Source: Nocardioides limicola
GTDB taxonomy: Bacteria; Actinomycetota; Actinomycetes; Propionibacteriales; Nocardioidaceae
Assembly: GCF_016827675.1 (NCBI RefSeq)
Contig: NZ_JAERJA010000002.1
Location: forward strand, 186,001 to 250,000
Direction: 5' to 3'
Length of the DNA: 64,000 nt
Part shown: positions 56,194 through 64,000 of the stretch, in pieces
Numbering within the stretch: the stretch's first letter is position 1
Layout: each line of letters opens with the position of its first letter
Notes under the pieces: model-generated
What the model was told of the DNA's origin: nothing
The model's database searches: none
Seen by the model: the letters and a program-made list of their open reading frames with translations, nothing else
Translations under genes and position numbers: made by a program

Positions 56194-56640
56194 TCAGTAG
56201 CCGGCGAACATCTGCACCCAGTACCGGCGCCCGCCCGAGTCGGACGCCATCCCGGCCACCATCACCTGCCAACCCGGATCGAGCATGTGCGCCCGGTGCG
56301 CGGGCGAGCGCTTCCACGCCCGGACCACCCGGCGCGGTGTGGAGAAGCCGGTGGCGACGTTCTCCGCGATGCGGCTCATCCCACACCGCCGCATCACCCG
56401 TCGGAGTCTGGCGGGTGACTGGTGGAACAACCGCTGCTGCTCGGCCATCCGCCTGGCATGGCGTTGCGCCGCCCGGCGCAGGCAGCCCTTGCGGCCCAAG
56501 GTGCGGAGTTGATTGTTCTCCCGGAACTTGTTGGTCAGCTCGACCACGCGCTGCTCCGGAACCGTCATCGCGGTGTGTGCCGGCACGGTGACCAGCCCGA
56601 GCAGTGCCGCGGACAGGACCGCGACGAGGAGTCGCTTCAT
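56194..56640 (-). CDS. Secreted CAP (SCP/PR1) domain protein
   Basis: The 148-residue protein has a signal peptide of about 24 residues (ending VPAHTA), then a CAP domain. Features are VELTNKFRENNQLRTL, AQRHARRMAEQQRLFHQS, the metal-type AENVATGF and SPAHRAHMLDPGWQVMVAG. One disulphide could link GCLRR and RCGMS. Bacterial CAP proteins are secreted proteins of largely unknown activity. It lies 16 bp after the ndh gene on the same strand. Confidence 0.87.
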   Translation of the reverse strand: MKRLLVAVLSAALLGLVTVPAHTAMTVPEQRVVELTNKFRENNQLRTLGRKGCLRRAAQRHARRMAEQQRLFHQSPARLRRVMRRCGMSRIAENVATGFSTPRRVVRAWKRSPAHRAHMLDPGWQVMVAGMASDSGGRRYWVQMFAGY

Positions 56641-56656
56641 CTGTTGACTCGCCCGC

Positions 56657-58087
56657 TCAGCCGGTGTGGACGCCGCGCTCGCCGGCGTCGGTGAGTCTGG
56701 CCTCCTCCAGGGCCTGGGCCTCCAGTCTGGTCCGCACCGAGTTCCACTCCACCGGCGAGGAGGCCACCGACGCTGTGCCGCCCTTGAGCTTCTTGATGGC
56801 TCGGCGCGCGTAGATCTGCTGCACGGTCGCGGTCCGCTCCTGACGGTCGTTGCTGACGAAGGTGACCATCCAGTGCATCAGCGCGGTGAACCGGTTCTTG
56901 AAGCCGGTCAGGTAGAGCAGGTGCACGGCCAACCACATCAGCCAGGCGAGGAACCCGGACAGGTGCACCTTGCCGACGAGGGCGACGGCGCTGAACCGGG
57001 AGATGGTCGCCATGGACCCCTTGTCGAAGTACTTGAACGGCCCCTGGGAGGGCTTCTCCTCGACCCGGCGGGTGATCTCCTTGGCGGCGTACTTGCCGCC
57101 CTGGATCGCCACCTGAGCGACGCCGGGCAGGTTGTCCAACGCCATCATGTCGCCGACCACGAAGACCTCGGGGTGGCCCGGCAGCGTCAGGTCGGGGTTG
57201 ACCGAGATCCGTCCGGCCCGGTCCAGGCCGGCACCGGTCTGGTCGGCGAGGGTCTGGGTCAGCGCGTTGGCCTGCACTCCGGCGGCCCACACCTTGGTGG
57301 CTGCCTCGATCCGGCGGTCACTGCCGTCCTTGAACTGCACGGTCAGGCCGCGCTCGTCCAGGTCGGTCACCATCCCGCCGAGGATCACCTCGACGCCGCG
57401 CTTCTCCAGCGACTTCTGGGCCACCGCTCCGAGCTTGGCCCCGAACGGTGGCAGCACCTGGGGTGCGGCGTCGAGCATGATCACCCGGGCGTCGCGGGTG
57501 TTGATCCGCCGGAAGTCGCGGCGCAGCGTCTTGTGGGCGAGCTCGGCGATCTGGCCGGCCATCTCCACACCGGTGGGACCGGCGCCGACCACGACGAAGG
57601 TGAGGTAGCGCTCGATCTCGGCCTCGGTCTGGGCCAGTTCGGCGAGCTCGAAGGCACCGAAGATGCGGCCGCGCAGCTCGAGCGCGTCGTCGATGCTCTT
57701 CATGCCGGGCGCGAACTCGGAGAAGTGGTCGTTGCCGAAGTAGGACTGGCCGGCACCGGCGGCCACGATCAGCGAGTCGTACGACGTCACCGACTGGCGG
57801 CCCTGGATGTTGGAGACCACCGTCTTGGCGGCCAGGTCGATCTCGGTGACCTCGCCGAGGATCACCCGGGCGTTCCGCTGCTTCGCCAGCACCTCGCGGG
57901 TCGGCGGAGCGATCTCGCCCTGGGAGAGGATCCCGGTCGCCACCTGGTAGAGCAGCGGCTGGAAGAGGTGGTGGGTGGTCTTGGCGACCAGGGTGACGTC
58001 GACGTCAGACCCCTTCAGCGCCTTGGTGCCGAACAAGCCACCGAAGCCGGAGCCGATGACCACCACGTGGTGCCGCTTGGAGTCCAT
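56657..58087 (-). CDS. ndh: Type II NADH dehydrogenase (NDH-2)
   Basis: The 476-residue flavoenzyme passes electrons from NADH to quinone without pumping protons. It has the FAD motif VVVIGSGFGGLFGTKAL at the N terminus, THHLFQPLLYQVATGIL, the NADH motif VVVGAGPTGVEMAGQIAEL, and the C-terminal hydrophobic membrane-binding segment LSGFLAWLMWLAVHLLYLTG. The length fits mycobacterial Ndh. Confidence 0.94.
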   Translation of the reverse strand: MDSKRHHVVVIGSGFGGLFGTKALKGSDVDVTLVAKTTHHLFQPLLYQVATGILSQGEIAPPTREVLAKQRNARVILGEVTEIDLAAKTVVSNIQGRQSVTSYDSLIVAAGAGQSYFGNDHFSEFAPGMKSIDDALELRGRIFGAFELAELAQTEAEIERYLTFVVVGAGPTGVEMAGQIAELAHKTLRRDFRRINTRDARVIMLDAAPQVLPPFGAKLGAVAQKSLEKRGVEVILGGMVTDLDERGLTVQFKDGSDRRIEAATKVWAAGVQANALTQTLADQTGAGLDRAGRISVNPDLTLPGHPEVFVVGDMMALDNLPGVAQVAIQGGKYAAKEITRRVEEKPSQGPFKYFDKGSMATISRFSAVALVGKVHLSGFLAWLMWLAVHLLYLTGFKNRFTALMHWMVTFVSNDRQERTATVQQIYARRAIKKLKGGTASVASSPVEWNSVRTRLEAQALEEARLTDAGERGVHTG

Positions 58088-58168
58088 GGTGCCCGATTCT
58101 GACCCAGAACCGGGCCCATGGTCCTGACCTGACCAAAAACGGCGCGTTCGGGCGTGGCGTTCGCTGGG

Positions 58169-58705
58169 TCAGTCGGTGCCGATGCCGGAGGAGGCCAGCA
58201 GGTCGGCCTGGCAGTCCTGGATCACGGTGCGAGCCCGTTCACCCGCCTCCTCGTCGCCATGCTGGCCACCGCTGAACTCGCCGGTGAGCATGGCGACATG
58301 GTCGCCCTGGTCGACCGACTTCATGCAGGACACGTAGTCGTCCACGAGGCTGTCCTCGGCGGCGAGGGCTTCGTTGGCCTTGAGCATCGCGGCCTGGTCG
58401 TCCCAGTCGTTGCAGGAGACCACCGCCTCGGCCAGCCCGGTGGCGGTCTCCGCGGAGAGGTCGCCGGCCGGCCTGGACACCGTGAGTGCGTCGTCGACGA
58501 GCCCGTCGTCCTTCAACTGCTCGATGCCCACCTCCTCGACGAGCGCCGTGGCCGCGCATTCGGCGAAGCGCTGGCTCTCAGGGGCGTCGCCGTCGGCGAG
58601 CATCTCGACGAACCCGTCGATGACCTTCTGCTCGGCCTCGTCGACGCCACCACAGCCGGCTGCCGCCAGCAGCAGCGCCGAAGCGGCGAGTGCCGCCCGC
58701 CTCAC
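58169..58705 (-). CDS. Lipoprotein of unknown function
   Basis: The 178-residue protein has a short lipoprotein signal with the lipobox LAAAGC (Cys 18). The mature part is acidic and helical, with cysteines in ECAATAL, SCNDWDD, SCMKSVD and DCQADLL that could form two disulphides. No family is recognised. The GTG start overlaps the hemQ stop by 4 bp, so it is translated with hemQ. Confidence 0.75.
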   Translation of the reverse strand: MRRAALAASALLLAAAGCGGVDEAEQKVIDGFVEMLADGDAPESQRFAECAATALVEEVGIEQLKDDGLVDDALTVSRPAGDLSAETATGLAEAVVSCNDWDDQAAMLKANEALAAEDSLVDDYVSCMKSVDQGDHVAMLTGEFSGGQHGDEEAGERARTVIQDCQADLLASSGIGTD

Positions 58706-59400
58706 GGGAGCCGGTCCAGCAGGTCGGCGACACTGACCCGGGCGCCGGTGTAGAAGGGCACCTCCTCGCGGACGTGCCGACGGGCATCGGAGGCGCGCAG
58801 GTGCCGCATCAGGTCGACGATCCGGTGCAGTTCGTCGGCCTCGAAGGCGAGCATCCACTCGTAGTCACCGAGCGCGAAGCTGGCGACGGTGTTGGCGCGC
58901 ACGTCGCCGTAGTCGCGGGCCATCTTGCCGTGCTCGGCGAGCATCCGGCGCCGCTCGGAGTCCTCGAGCAGGTACCACTCGTACGAGCGCACGAACGGGT
59001 AGACGCAGATGTGCCGGCGCGGCTCCTCGTCGGCCAGGAACGCCGGGATGTGGGACTTGTTGAACTCGGCGGGCCGGTGCAGTGCCATCTGGCTCCACAC
59101 CGGCGCCAGCCGGCGACCGAAGGCGGTCCGGCGGAGCCGGTGGTAGGCGGACTGCAGTTGCTCGCTGTCGGCGGCGTGCCACCAGACCATCAGGTCGGCG
59201 TCGGCGCGCAGCCCGGAGACGTCGTACACCCCGCGGACCACGATGTCCTCAGTGGCGAGCGCGTCGATGAGTTCCTCGACCTCGACCGCCTCGGCCTTGC
59301 GGTCGGCGTCCCCGAGCACGTCGTCGAGCCGGAAGACCGACCACATCGTGTACCGGATCGTGTCGTTGAGTTCCCGCGCCCGCGCAGCCTGTGATGCCAT
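58702..59400 (-). CDS. hemQ: Coproheme decarboxylase (HemQ/ChdC)
   Basis: The 232-residue protein of the chlorite-dismutase family makes haem b from coproheme with peroxide. The actinobacterial signature [20 protein letters not shown] in adjoining parts carries the catalytic tyrosine. [20 protein letters not shown] and [20 protein letters not shown] also fit. The ATG at 59400 is preferred over one 21 bases upstream, because CAGAAT ends six bases before it. The gene fits the coproporphyrin pathway with hemY and hemE nearby. Confidence 0.95.
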   Translation of the reverse strand: MASQAARARELNDTIRYTMWSVFRLDDVLGDADRKAEAVEVEELIDALATEDIVVRGVYDVSGLRADADLMVWWHAADSEQLQSAYHRLRRTAFGRRLAPVWSQMALHRPAEFNKSHIPAFLADEEPRRHICVYPFVRSYEWYLLEDSERRRMLAEHGKMARDYGDVRANTVASFALGDYEWMLAFEADELHRIVDLMRHLRASDARRHVREEVPFYTGARVSVADLLDRLP

Positions 59401-59544
59401 GGCGCCATTCTGCCTGCCCACCGAAGCGGCCGGCTCAGCGGCTCAGGTCGGGTCCGCCGGTCAGTGACCGGCCTCCACGAGTTCGCGCTCGAACCGGGGT
59501 GGACAGACATCCCATCCGAGGTGCCTCGACCGAGGCGCCTGACC

Positions 59545-60909
59545 TCAGTCAGCCAGCACATCCGACGCGGCGCGCCGCGCCGAGGCGATGACGGCGGGGA
59601 TACCCACTCCGTCGTACGCCGCACCGCAGACGGCGAGCCCGGGGACGGCGCCGACCGCGTCCCGGATCCGCTGCACGCGCTCCTGGTGACCGACCGCGTA
59701 CTGAGGCAGGCCACCACCCCAACGCTGCACGTGGACGTCGACCGGGTCGGCGGTGATCCCTGCAGCGTCGGCCAGGTCGGCGAGTGAGGCGGCCACCAGT
59801 GCGGAGTCCTCGACCGCCAGCGCCCGACTCTCTCCGTGGCGTCCCAGGGAGGTGCGCAGGAAGAGCAGGTCCTCATCCGCCGGCCCGGCACCACGCCCGG
59901 CCTCACGCACCCAGTCCCACTTGGCGAACGAGAACGTCGACGCCTTGATCCGGCGGCCCTGGTCCGGCGGCACCAGGAAGCCCGAGGCGCCGGCGTCGGG
60001 CACGTCCTCGGCACGGAAGGCGAAGGTGACCACCACGACCGAGGCGGTCTCGATCCGGGACAGGTCAGTGGCGGCGGCCGGCGCGAGATCGCGCAACAGT
60101 CGGGCGGTCGGCGCCGGCGGGGTGGCCAGCACCAGTCGGTCGGCCGCACGCACCGCACCGTCCTCGGTGCGCACCCGGAACCCGTGCGGGCCGCCGCTGA
60201 TCTCGGTGACGGTGGTTTCGGTGGCCACCGTGAAGTGGCCTGCGGCCACCAGCGCCTCGGGCAGCCGCGCCATCCCACCCGGCAGCGCCGCGAACACCGG
60301 CTGCCGGGGGGCACCCGGGTCGGGGCGCGCCGCGGCGGCTCCGGCCAGCAACGACCCCGACCGCAGCATCAGTTCCAGCACCGGCACCGCGGCACGCAGC
60401 GAGATCTGCCGGGCCTGGCCGGCGTACACCCCGCCCAGCAGCGGTTCCACCAACCGGTCGGTGACCTCGGGCCCCAGCCGATGGTCGACCAGGTCCCCCA
60501 CCGAGACATCCTCGGCGATCTCCATCCGGGTCGTCGGCTCGGCACGCAGCCTGGCCAACCCCGCCGCCGACAGCACGCCGGCTGCGGCCACCTCGTCGAC
60601 ATCCAACGGCACCCCCATCACCGACGACGGCAGCGGCCGCAGCGCGCCGTCGATCCACAACCGGGGGGACGCCGCCGTGGGGTGGGCGACCTCCAGGCCC
60701 AACTCGGCACAGAGCGCGAGGCCTTCGGGGCGCCGGGCCAGCATCGCCTCCGCGCCGACATCCACACCGACCCCGGCCACCTCGGCTCGCCGGAGTTTGC
60801 CACCGACCCGATCGGTGCTCTCGAGCACCTCGACCCGGTGCCCGGCCAGACCGAGGTCGTGGGCAGCGGTCAATCCGGCGACGCCACCACCGACCACGAT
60901 CACCTTCAT
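59545..60909 (-). CDS. hemY: Coproporphyrinogen III/protoporphyrinogen oxidase
   Basis: The 454-residue FAD enzyme has the N-terminal dinucleotide motif VIVVGGGVAGLTAAHDLGLA and DRVGGKL, SLRAAVPVLELMLRSGSLL, and the C-terminal flavin motif GLAVCGAAYDGVGIPAVIAS. In Gram-positive bacteria this type (HemY/CgoX) oxidises coproporphyrinogen III. HemQ downstream and HemE upstream support that route. The gap to hemQ is 144 bp, with a short stretch I cannot assign. Confidence 0.93.
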   Translation of the reverse strand: MKVIVVGGGVAGLTAAHDLGLAGHRVEVLESTDRVGGKLRRAEVAGVGVDVGAEAMLARRPEGLALCAELGLEVAHPTAASPRLWIDGALRPLPSSVMGVPLDVDEVAAAGVLSAAGLARLRAEPTTRMEIAEDVSVGDLVDHRLGPEVTDRLVEPLLGGVYAGQARQISLRAAVPVLELMLRSGSLLAGAAAARPDPGAPRQPVFAALPGGMARLPEALVAAGHFTVATETTVTEISGGPHGFRVRTEDGAVRAADRLVLATPPAPTARLLRDLAPAAATDLSRIETASVVVVTFAFRAEDVPDAGASGFLVPPDQGRRIKASTFSFAKWDWVREAGRGAGPADEDLLFLRTSLGRHGESRALAVEDSALVAASLADLADAAGITADPVDVHVQRWGGGLPQYAVGHQERVQRIRDAVGAVPGLAVCGAAYDGVGIPAVIASARRAASDVLAD

Positions 60910-60966
60910 GGTGACAGCGTGGCACGGGTTCGGGAACCGCGGACCCGCACCCCGCGTCCCACCCAC

Positions 60967-61863
60967 ATGAGACTTCGGATGATTGCCATCGGCATCCTGA
61001 TCGCCGTAGTGCTGACCGGCTGTGGCTTCGGCCGCGCCGGGGACAGCGCCGACGTGGCCCCGAGCGCGCCCAACGGGGTCGCCGGTGATGGTGGCCGGGA
61101 GATGCCCGGATTCGACATGGACGATCCTGCCGAGGCTCCCGGTGTCGAACAGCCCAGCGCTGACGACGGGAGCGGAGAAGCCGGGGCGGATCGGGCGACG
61201 ATGACGCCGGCGGTGATCTCCACCGGCACCGTCAGCCTCCGTGCCGACGATGTCGGCGAGGCCCGGTTCGAGGTCCAGAAGGTCCTCGACGAGCTCGGCG
61301 GCACCATCACCGACGAGGACACCGAGACGGACAACGAGGGCGAGGTACGACGGTCCCGACTCGTGGTCCGGGTGCCCAGCGACAGCTTCTCCACCGCGAT
61401 GACCCAGCTGGCCCAGACTGCCGAACTGGTCCGCAGCACCCGCAGCAGCGAGGACGTGACCACCCAGGTGCTGGACACCGAGGCCCGGGTTCGCGCCCAG
61501 CGCGCCAGCCTGGAGCGGATCGAGGCGCTGCTGGCCGAGGCGCGGGACCTGGGCGACCTGGTCGCGATCGAGGCTCAGTTGACGCGCCGCCAGGCGACCC
61601 TGGACTCCCTGCTCGCCCAGCAGGCCTGGCTGGCCGACCAGACGACGCTGTCCACGATCACCGTCCACCTCCAACGCAGCAGCGAGGCGGGCAGCGACGA
61701 CGGAGCCGGCTTCTGGCACGGTCTGGTCACCGGCTGGCACGCGCTGGTGGCCTTCACCACCGGGCTACTGACGGTGCTCGGTGTGGTCACGCCGTTCGTG
61801 GCGGTCGCGTTGGTGCTGGTCCTCCCGCTGGTGCTGTGGTGGCGTCGCCGTCACAAGGGGTAG
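60967..61863 (+). CDS. DUF4349 domain lipoprotein
   Basis: The 298-residue protein has a lipoprotein signal with lipobox VLTGC (Cys 19), an acidic linker of about 60 residues, and a DUF4349 domain. Its hallmarks are STGTVSLRADDVGEARFEV, LVVRVPSDSFSTAMTQL, a coiled coil (TEARVRAQRASLERIEALL) and YTV-like STITVHLQ. A C-terminal transmembrane helix (about residues 265-290) is followed by WWRRRHKG. Function is unknown. Its 3' end overlaps the hemE 3' end by 13 bp. Confidence 0.86.
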   Translation: MRLRMIAIGILIAVVLTGCGFGRAGDSADVAPSAPNGVAGDGGREMPGFDMDDPAEAPGVEQPSADDGSGEAGADRATMTPAVISTGTVSLRADDVGEARFEVQKVLDELGGTITDEDTETDNEGEVRRSRLVVRVPSDSFSTAMTQLAQTAELVRSTRSSEDVTTQVLDTEARVRAQRASLERIEALLAEARDLGDLVAIEAQLTRRQATLDSLLAQQAWLADQTTLSTITVHLQRSSEAGSDDGAGFWHGLVTGWHALVAFTTGLLTVLGVVTPFVAVALVLVLPLVLWWRRRHKG

Positions 61864-62891
61864 GACTGCACGAACTCGGTGAGCCGGGCCAACTGGTCCG
61901 GGTCGGTGCTGGGGATCACGCCGTGGCCCAGGTTGAAGACGTGACCCTTCGCGGCCCGACCCGCCTCGATCACCTCCGCGGCACGCTCCAGCATCACCTC
62001 GGTGGGCGCGAAGACCAGGGTCGGGTCCAGGTTCCCCTGCACCCCCCGGTCGCCGACCTGGGCGATCGCCGAGGACAGCGGGGTGCGCCAGTCCACCCCG
62101 ACCACATCCGCGCCGGCATCGGCCATCAGCGTCAGCAGATTGGAGGTGCCGACGCCGAAGTGGATCCGGGGCACGCCCAGGTCAGAGTCGAGCACCCGAG
62201 CTGAGTGCGGCATCACGTGCCGGCGGTAGTCCTCGGGGGTGAGCGCGCCGGCCCAGGAGTCGAAGAGCTGGATCGCCGAGGCGCCCGCGTCGACCTGCAC
62301 CTTCAGGTACGCCGAGGCGATGCCGGCGATCTTGCGCATCAGCGCATCCCAGACCTCGGGCGCGGAGAACATCAGGGCCTTGGTCTTCGCGTGCTCCTTG
62401 GACGGACCGCCCTCCACCAGATAGGAGGCGACCGTGAACGGGGCGCCGGCGAAGCCGATCAACGGGGTGCCGCCCAGCTCGCTCACCAGCGCCCGCACCG
62501 CCTCGGTGATGTACCCGACGTGCTCGGGGGTGAGGTCGTCGATGGCCTCGACGTCGGCCAGCGTGCGCACCGGGTTGGCCACCACCGGCCCGACTCCGGC
62601 GACGATGTCGAGGTCGACGCCGACCGCCTTGAGCGGCAGCACGATGTCGGAGAAGAAGATCGCCGCGTCCACGCCGTACCGGCGCACCGGCTGCAGGGTG
62701 ATCTCGGTGACCAGTGCCGGGTCCATGCAGGACTCCAGCATCCCGATCCCTTCACGGACCGCCAGATACTCCGGAAGCGACCTGCCCGCCTGACGCATGA
62801 ACCACACAGGAGTGTGGTCGACGGGCTCTCCACGCAGCGCGCGCAAGAAGGTCGACTCGGCCAGTTCCGGAGCGGGGATGGGGGGCGTCAC
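61851..62891 (-). CDS. hemE: Uroporphyrinogen decarboxylase
   Basis: The 346-residue enzyme converts uroporphyrinogen III to coproporphyrinogen III. Signatures are TPVWFMRQAGRSLPEYLAVR, the catalytic FFSDIVLPLKAVGVDL, GFAGAPFTVASYLVEGG and FNLGHGVIPSTDPDQL. The start is GTG at 62891. It is divergent from the DUF3000 gene and overlaps the DUF4349 gene tail to tail. Confidence 0.96.
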   Translation of the reverse strand: MTPPIPAPELAESTFLRALRGEPVDHTPVWFMRQAGRSLPEYLAVREGIGMLESCMDPALVTEITLQPVRRYGVDAAIFFSDIVLPLKAVGVDLDIVAGVGPVVANPVRTLADVEAIDDLTPEHVGYITEAVRALVSELGGTPLIGFAGAPFTVASYLVEGGPSKEHAKTKALMFSAPEVWDALMRKIAGIASAYLKVQVDAGASAIQLFDSWAGALTPEDYRRHVMPHSARVLDSDLGVPRIHFGVGTSNLLTLMADAGADVVGVDWRTPLSSAIAQVGDRGVQGNLDPTLVFAPTEVMLERAAEVIEAGRAAKGHVFNLGHGVIPSTDPDQLARLTEFVQSYPL

Positions 62892-62950
62892 AGCCCGAAT
62901 CCTCGCAGGTCAGGCGGCGTGGCGGCGAGTCGGGGAGGCAGGGTCAGGCC

Positions 62951-62956
62951 TACTGT
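62951..62956 (+). promoter_or_regulatory. Leaderless-type -10 box (TACTGT) of the DUF3000 gene
   Basis: TACTGT fits TAnnnT and ends six bases before the ATG. GGAGG also lies just before the ATG, so a short leader is possible. Confidence 0.45.
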
Positions 62957-62962
62957 GGAGGC

Positions 62963-63580
62963 ATGGTGGCTCCCCAGGAGACGCACCCGGGGTCCCGTGC
63001 TGGCTCGCCTCCGCGGGTGTACGAGGATGCGGTGCGCAGTATGCGGGCGGCATCGCTGCGCCCAGAGGTGCACTGCGAGGACATGCCGGCACCGCAACGG
63101 ATCGCCCCGTTCGCGGCCGCTCTCTCCGCCGACGTCACCGTGGACGAGGAGGACCTGGGCACCGGGCGACTGATCCTGATGCACGACCCGGCCGGCAACG
63201 AGGCGTGGCAGGGCACCTTCCGTTGCGTATGCTACGTCCGCGCCGAGGTGGATCCGGAGCTGATCAACGACCCGATGCTGGCCGACGTGGGCTGGAGCTG
63301 GCTCACCGAGGCGCTCGCCGCGCACGGTGCGGCGTACGACTGCGAGGCGGGCACCGTCACCAGCGTGACCACCAAGGGGTTCGGCCAGATGGCCGAGGAC
63401 GAAGGCACCGCCCAGGTCGAGATCCGGGCATCCTGGTCGCCGCTGCCGGATGAGGACGGCGTGGTCGACATGGCCCCGCACACCGAGGCCTGGGGTGAAC
63501 TGCTCTGTACGACGGTCGGTCTGCCGCCGGTGCCCGAAGGGGTCACCGCGATACCTAGCCGCCGAGGCCAGCGGGGATGA
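62963..63580 (+). CDS. DUF3000 domain-containing protein
   Basis: The 205-residue cytoplasmic protein matches DUF3000, with PQRIAPFAAALSADV, GRLILMHDPAGNEAWQGTFR, DVGWSWLTEALAAHGA and VTSVTTKGFGQMAEDEGTAQ. In actinobacteria it is regularly found between hemE and the ribonuclease D gene, as here. Its function is unknown. The stop overlaps the rnd start by 4 bp, so a link with RNA processing is conceivable. Confidence 0.9.
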   Translation: MVAPQETHPGSRAGSPPRVYEDAVRSMRAASLRPEVHCEDMPAPQRIAPFAAALSADVTVDEEDLGTGRLILMHDPAGNEAWQGTFRCVCYVRAEVDPELINDPMLADVGWSWLTEALAAHGAAYDCEAGTVTSVTTKGFGQMAEDEGTAQVEIRASWSPLPDEDGVVDMAPHTEAWGELLCTTVGLPPVPEGVTAIPSRRGQRG

Positions 63581-64000
63581 CCGAAGCCGAGTCGGCACCA
63601 CCTCCGCCGGAGGTGCCGTTGCTGGAGCTGCGGGATCCGCTCCCGGAGGTCACCGACTCGGCTGACGCGTTGGCCCGGGTCAGCGAACGCCTGGCGGCTG
63701 CCTCCGGGCCGGTCGCCATCGACGCCGAGCGGGCTTCGGGCTACCGCTACTCCGGACGCGCCTATCTGGTGCAACTGCGCCGCGAGGGCGCCGGCACCGC
63801 CCTGGTCGACCCGATCGCCGTGGACACCCTCGCGCCGCTGGCCGAGGCGATCGGGGACACCGAGTGGATCCTGCACGCGGCCACCCAGGACCTGCCCTGC
63901 CTGGCCGAGGTGGGGCTGCGTCCGGCATCCCTCTTCGACACCGAACTGGCGGGCCGGCTGCTCGGCTATCCCCGGGTCGGTCTCGCCGCCGAGGTGGAGG
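63577..64000 (+). CDS. rnd: Ribonuclease D / HRDC domain protein (5' part, cut by window end)
   Basis: The first 141 codons are in the window. They hold the start of a DEDD 3'-5' exonuclease domain: VAIDAERASGYRYSGRAYLV (the D-x-E pair), WILHAATQDLPCLAEVGL (the second Asp) and LFDTELAGRLLGYPRVGLA. The family processes tRNA and other RNA 3' ends. The ATG overlaps the DUF3000 stop in ATGA. The remaining part, including the last catalytic Asp and any HRDC domain, lies beyond the window. Confidence 0.9.
   Translation, partial: MTEAESAPPPPEVPLLELRDPLPEVTDSADALARVSERLAAASGPVAIDAERASGYRYSGRAYLVQLRREGAGTALVDPIAVDTLAPLAEAIGDTEWILHAATQDLPCLAEVGLRPASLFDTELAGRLLGYPRVGLAAEVE

Noticed and set aside
59836..60966. 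N-terminal extension of the DUF4349 frame
   Set aside because: The extra 377 codons are antisense to hemY. The lipoprotein signal starting at 60967 marks the true N terminus.

Overview
The window is 64 kb of a high-GC actinobacterial chromosome. Gene content and order point to Propionibacteriales, probably the family Nocardioidaceae: glmU-prs-rplY-pth beside a tRNA-Gln, ispH-xseA-xseB-DUF4245-glpX, hemE with hemY and hemQ, DUF3000-rnd, and a maltose ABC system without its own ATPase. This placement is inference from family knowledge, not from a database search. The DNA is almost wholly coding, and most of it looks like ordinary core genome. The one clearly rearranged stretch lies at about 7.6-8.5 kb.

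Layout. At 0-4 kb a PucR-type regulator diverges from the proline catabolic pair putB-pruA. At 4-7.6 kb are an MpaB/DUF2236 oxygenase-like gene, two coupled bacterial PH-domain membrane proteins (YdbS/YdbT type) and xthA. At 7.6-8.5 kb are two tiny, mutually overlapping membrane ORFs, a 64-bp broken copy of the xthA 3' end, and six tandem 45-bp REP-like units. At 8.5-22 kb are a degenerate GGDEF/EAL protein, rmuC, DUF6542, a YciO/Sua5 protein, a small secreted protein, ispH with a giant Ala/Glu/Arg coiled-coil protein, xseA-xseB, DUF4245, glpX, two alpha/beta hydrolases and a DUF1707 protein.

At 22-31 kb is a maltose/maltodextrin locus: malE-malF-malG-GH13 on the minus strand, with a divergent LacI regulator and a second GH13 enzyme. 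It has visible operator-like inverted repeats. At 31-37 kb is a seven-gene thiamine operon, thiE-thiO-thiS-thiG-thiE2-thiD-thiC, led by a TPP riboswitch. All six of its gene junctions are 4-bp overlaps. Its thiD gene contains a 90-bp imperfect palindrome that keeps the reading frame. At 37-42.3 kb are GH32, an S15/CocE-type hydrolase, and an SCP2-thiolase plus DUF35 pair behind a KstR-like operator. At 42-47 kb are cysQ, pth, rplY, prs, glmU and a tRNA-Gln with unusual geometry.

At 47-53 kb are a LigC-type DNA ligase, a USP-like protein, a LigD-type primase-polymerase, a truncated haemoglobin and a LAL/LuxR regulator. At 53-56.6 kb are a secreted repeat protein ending in a C13 tract, msrB and a CAP-domain protein. 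At 56.6-64 kb are an NDH-2 dehydrogenase, a lipoprotein, hemQ, hemY, a DUF4349 protein, hemE, a DUF3000 protein and the start of rnd. HemE, HemY and HemQ together fit the coproporphyrin-dependent haem route.

A recurring signal is a TAnnnT hexamer ending 6-7 bases before the start codon, typical of leaderless actinobacterial transcripts; it helped to fix many starts. The most unusual items are the palindromic insert in thiD, the xthA duplication with the REP array, the C13 tract, and the KstR-like box before DUF35-ltp. I saw no phage, integrase, transposase, CRISPR array or recognisable defence island.
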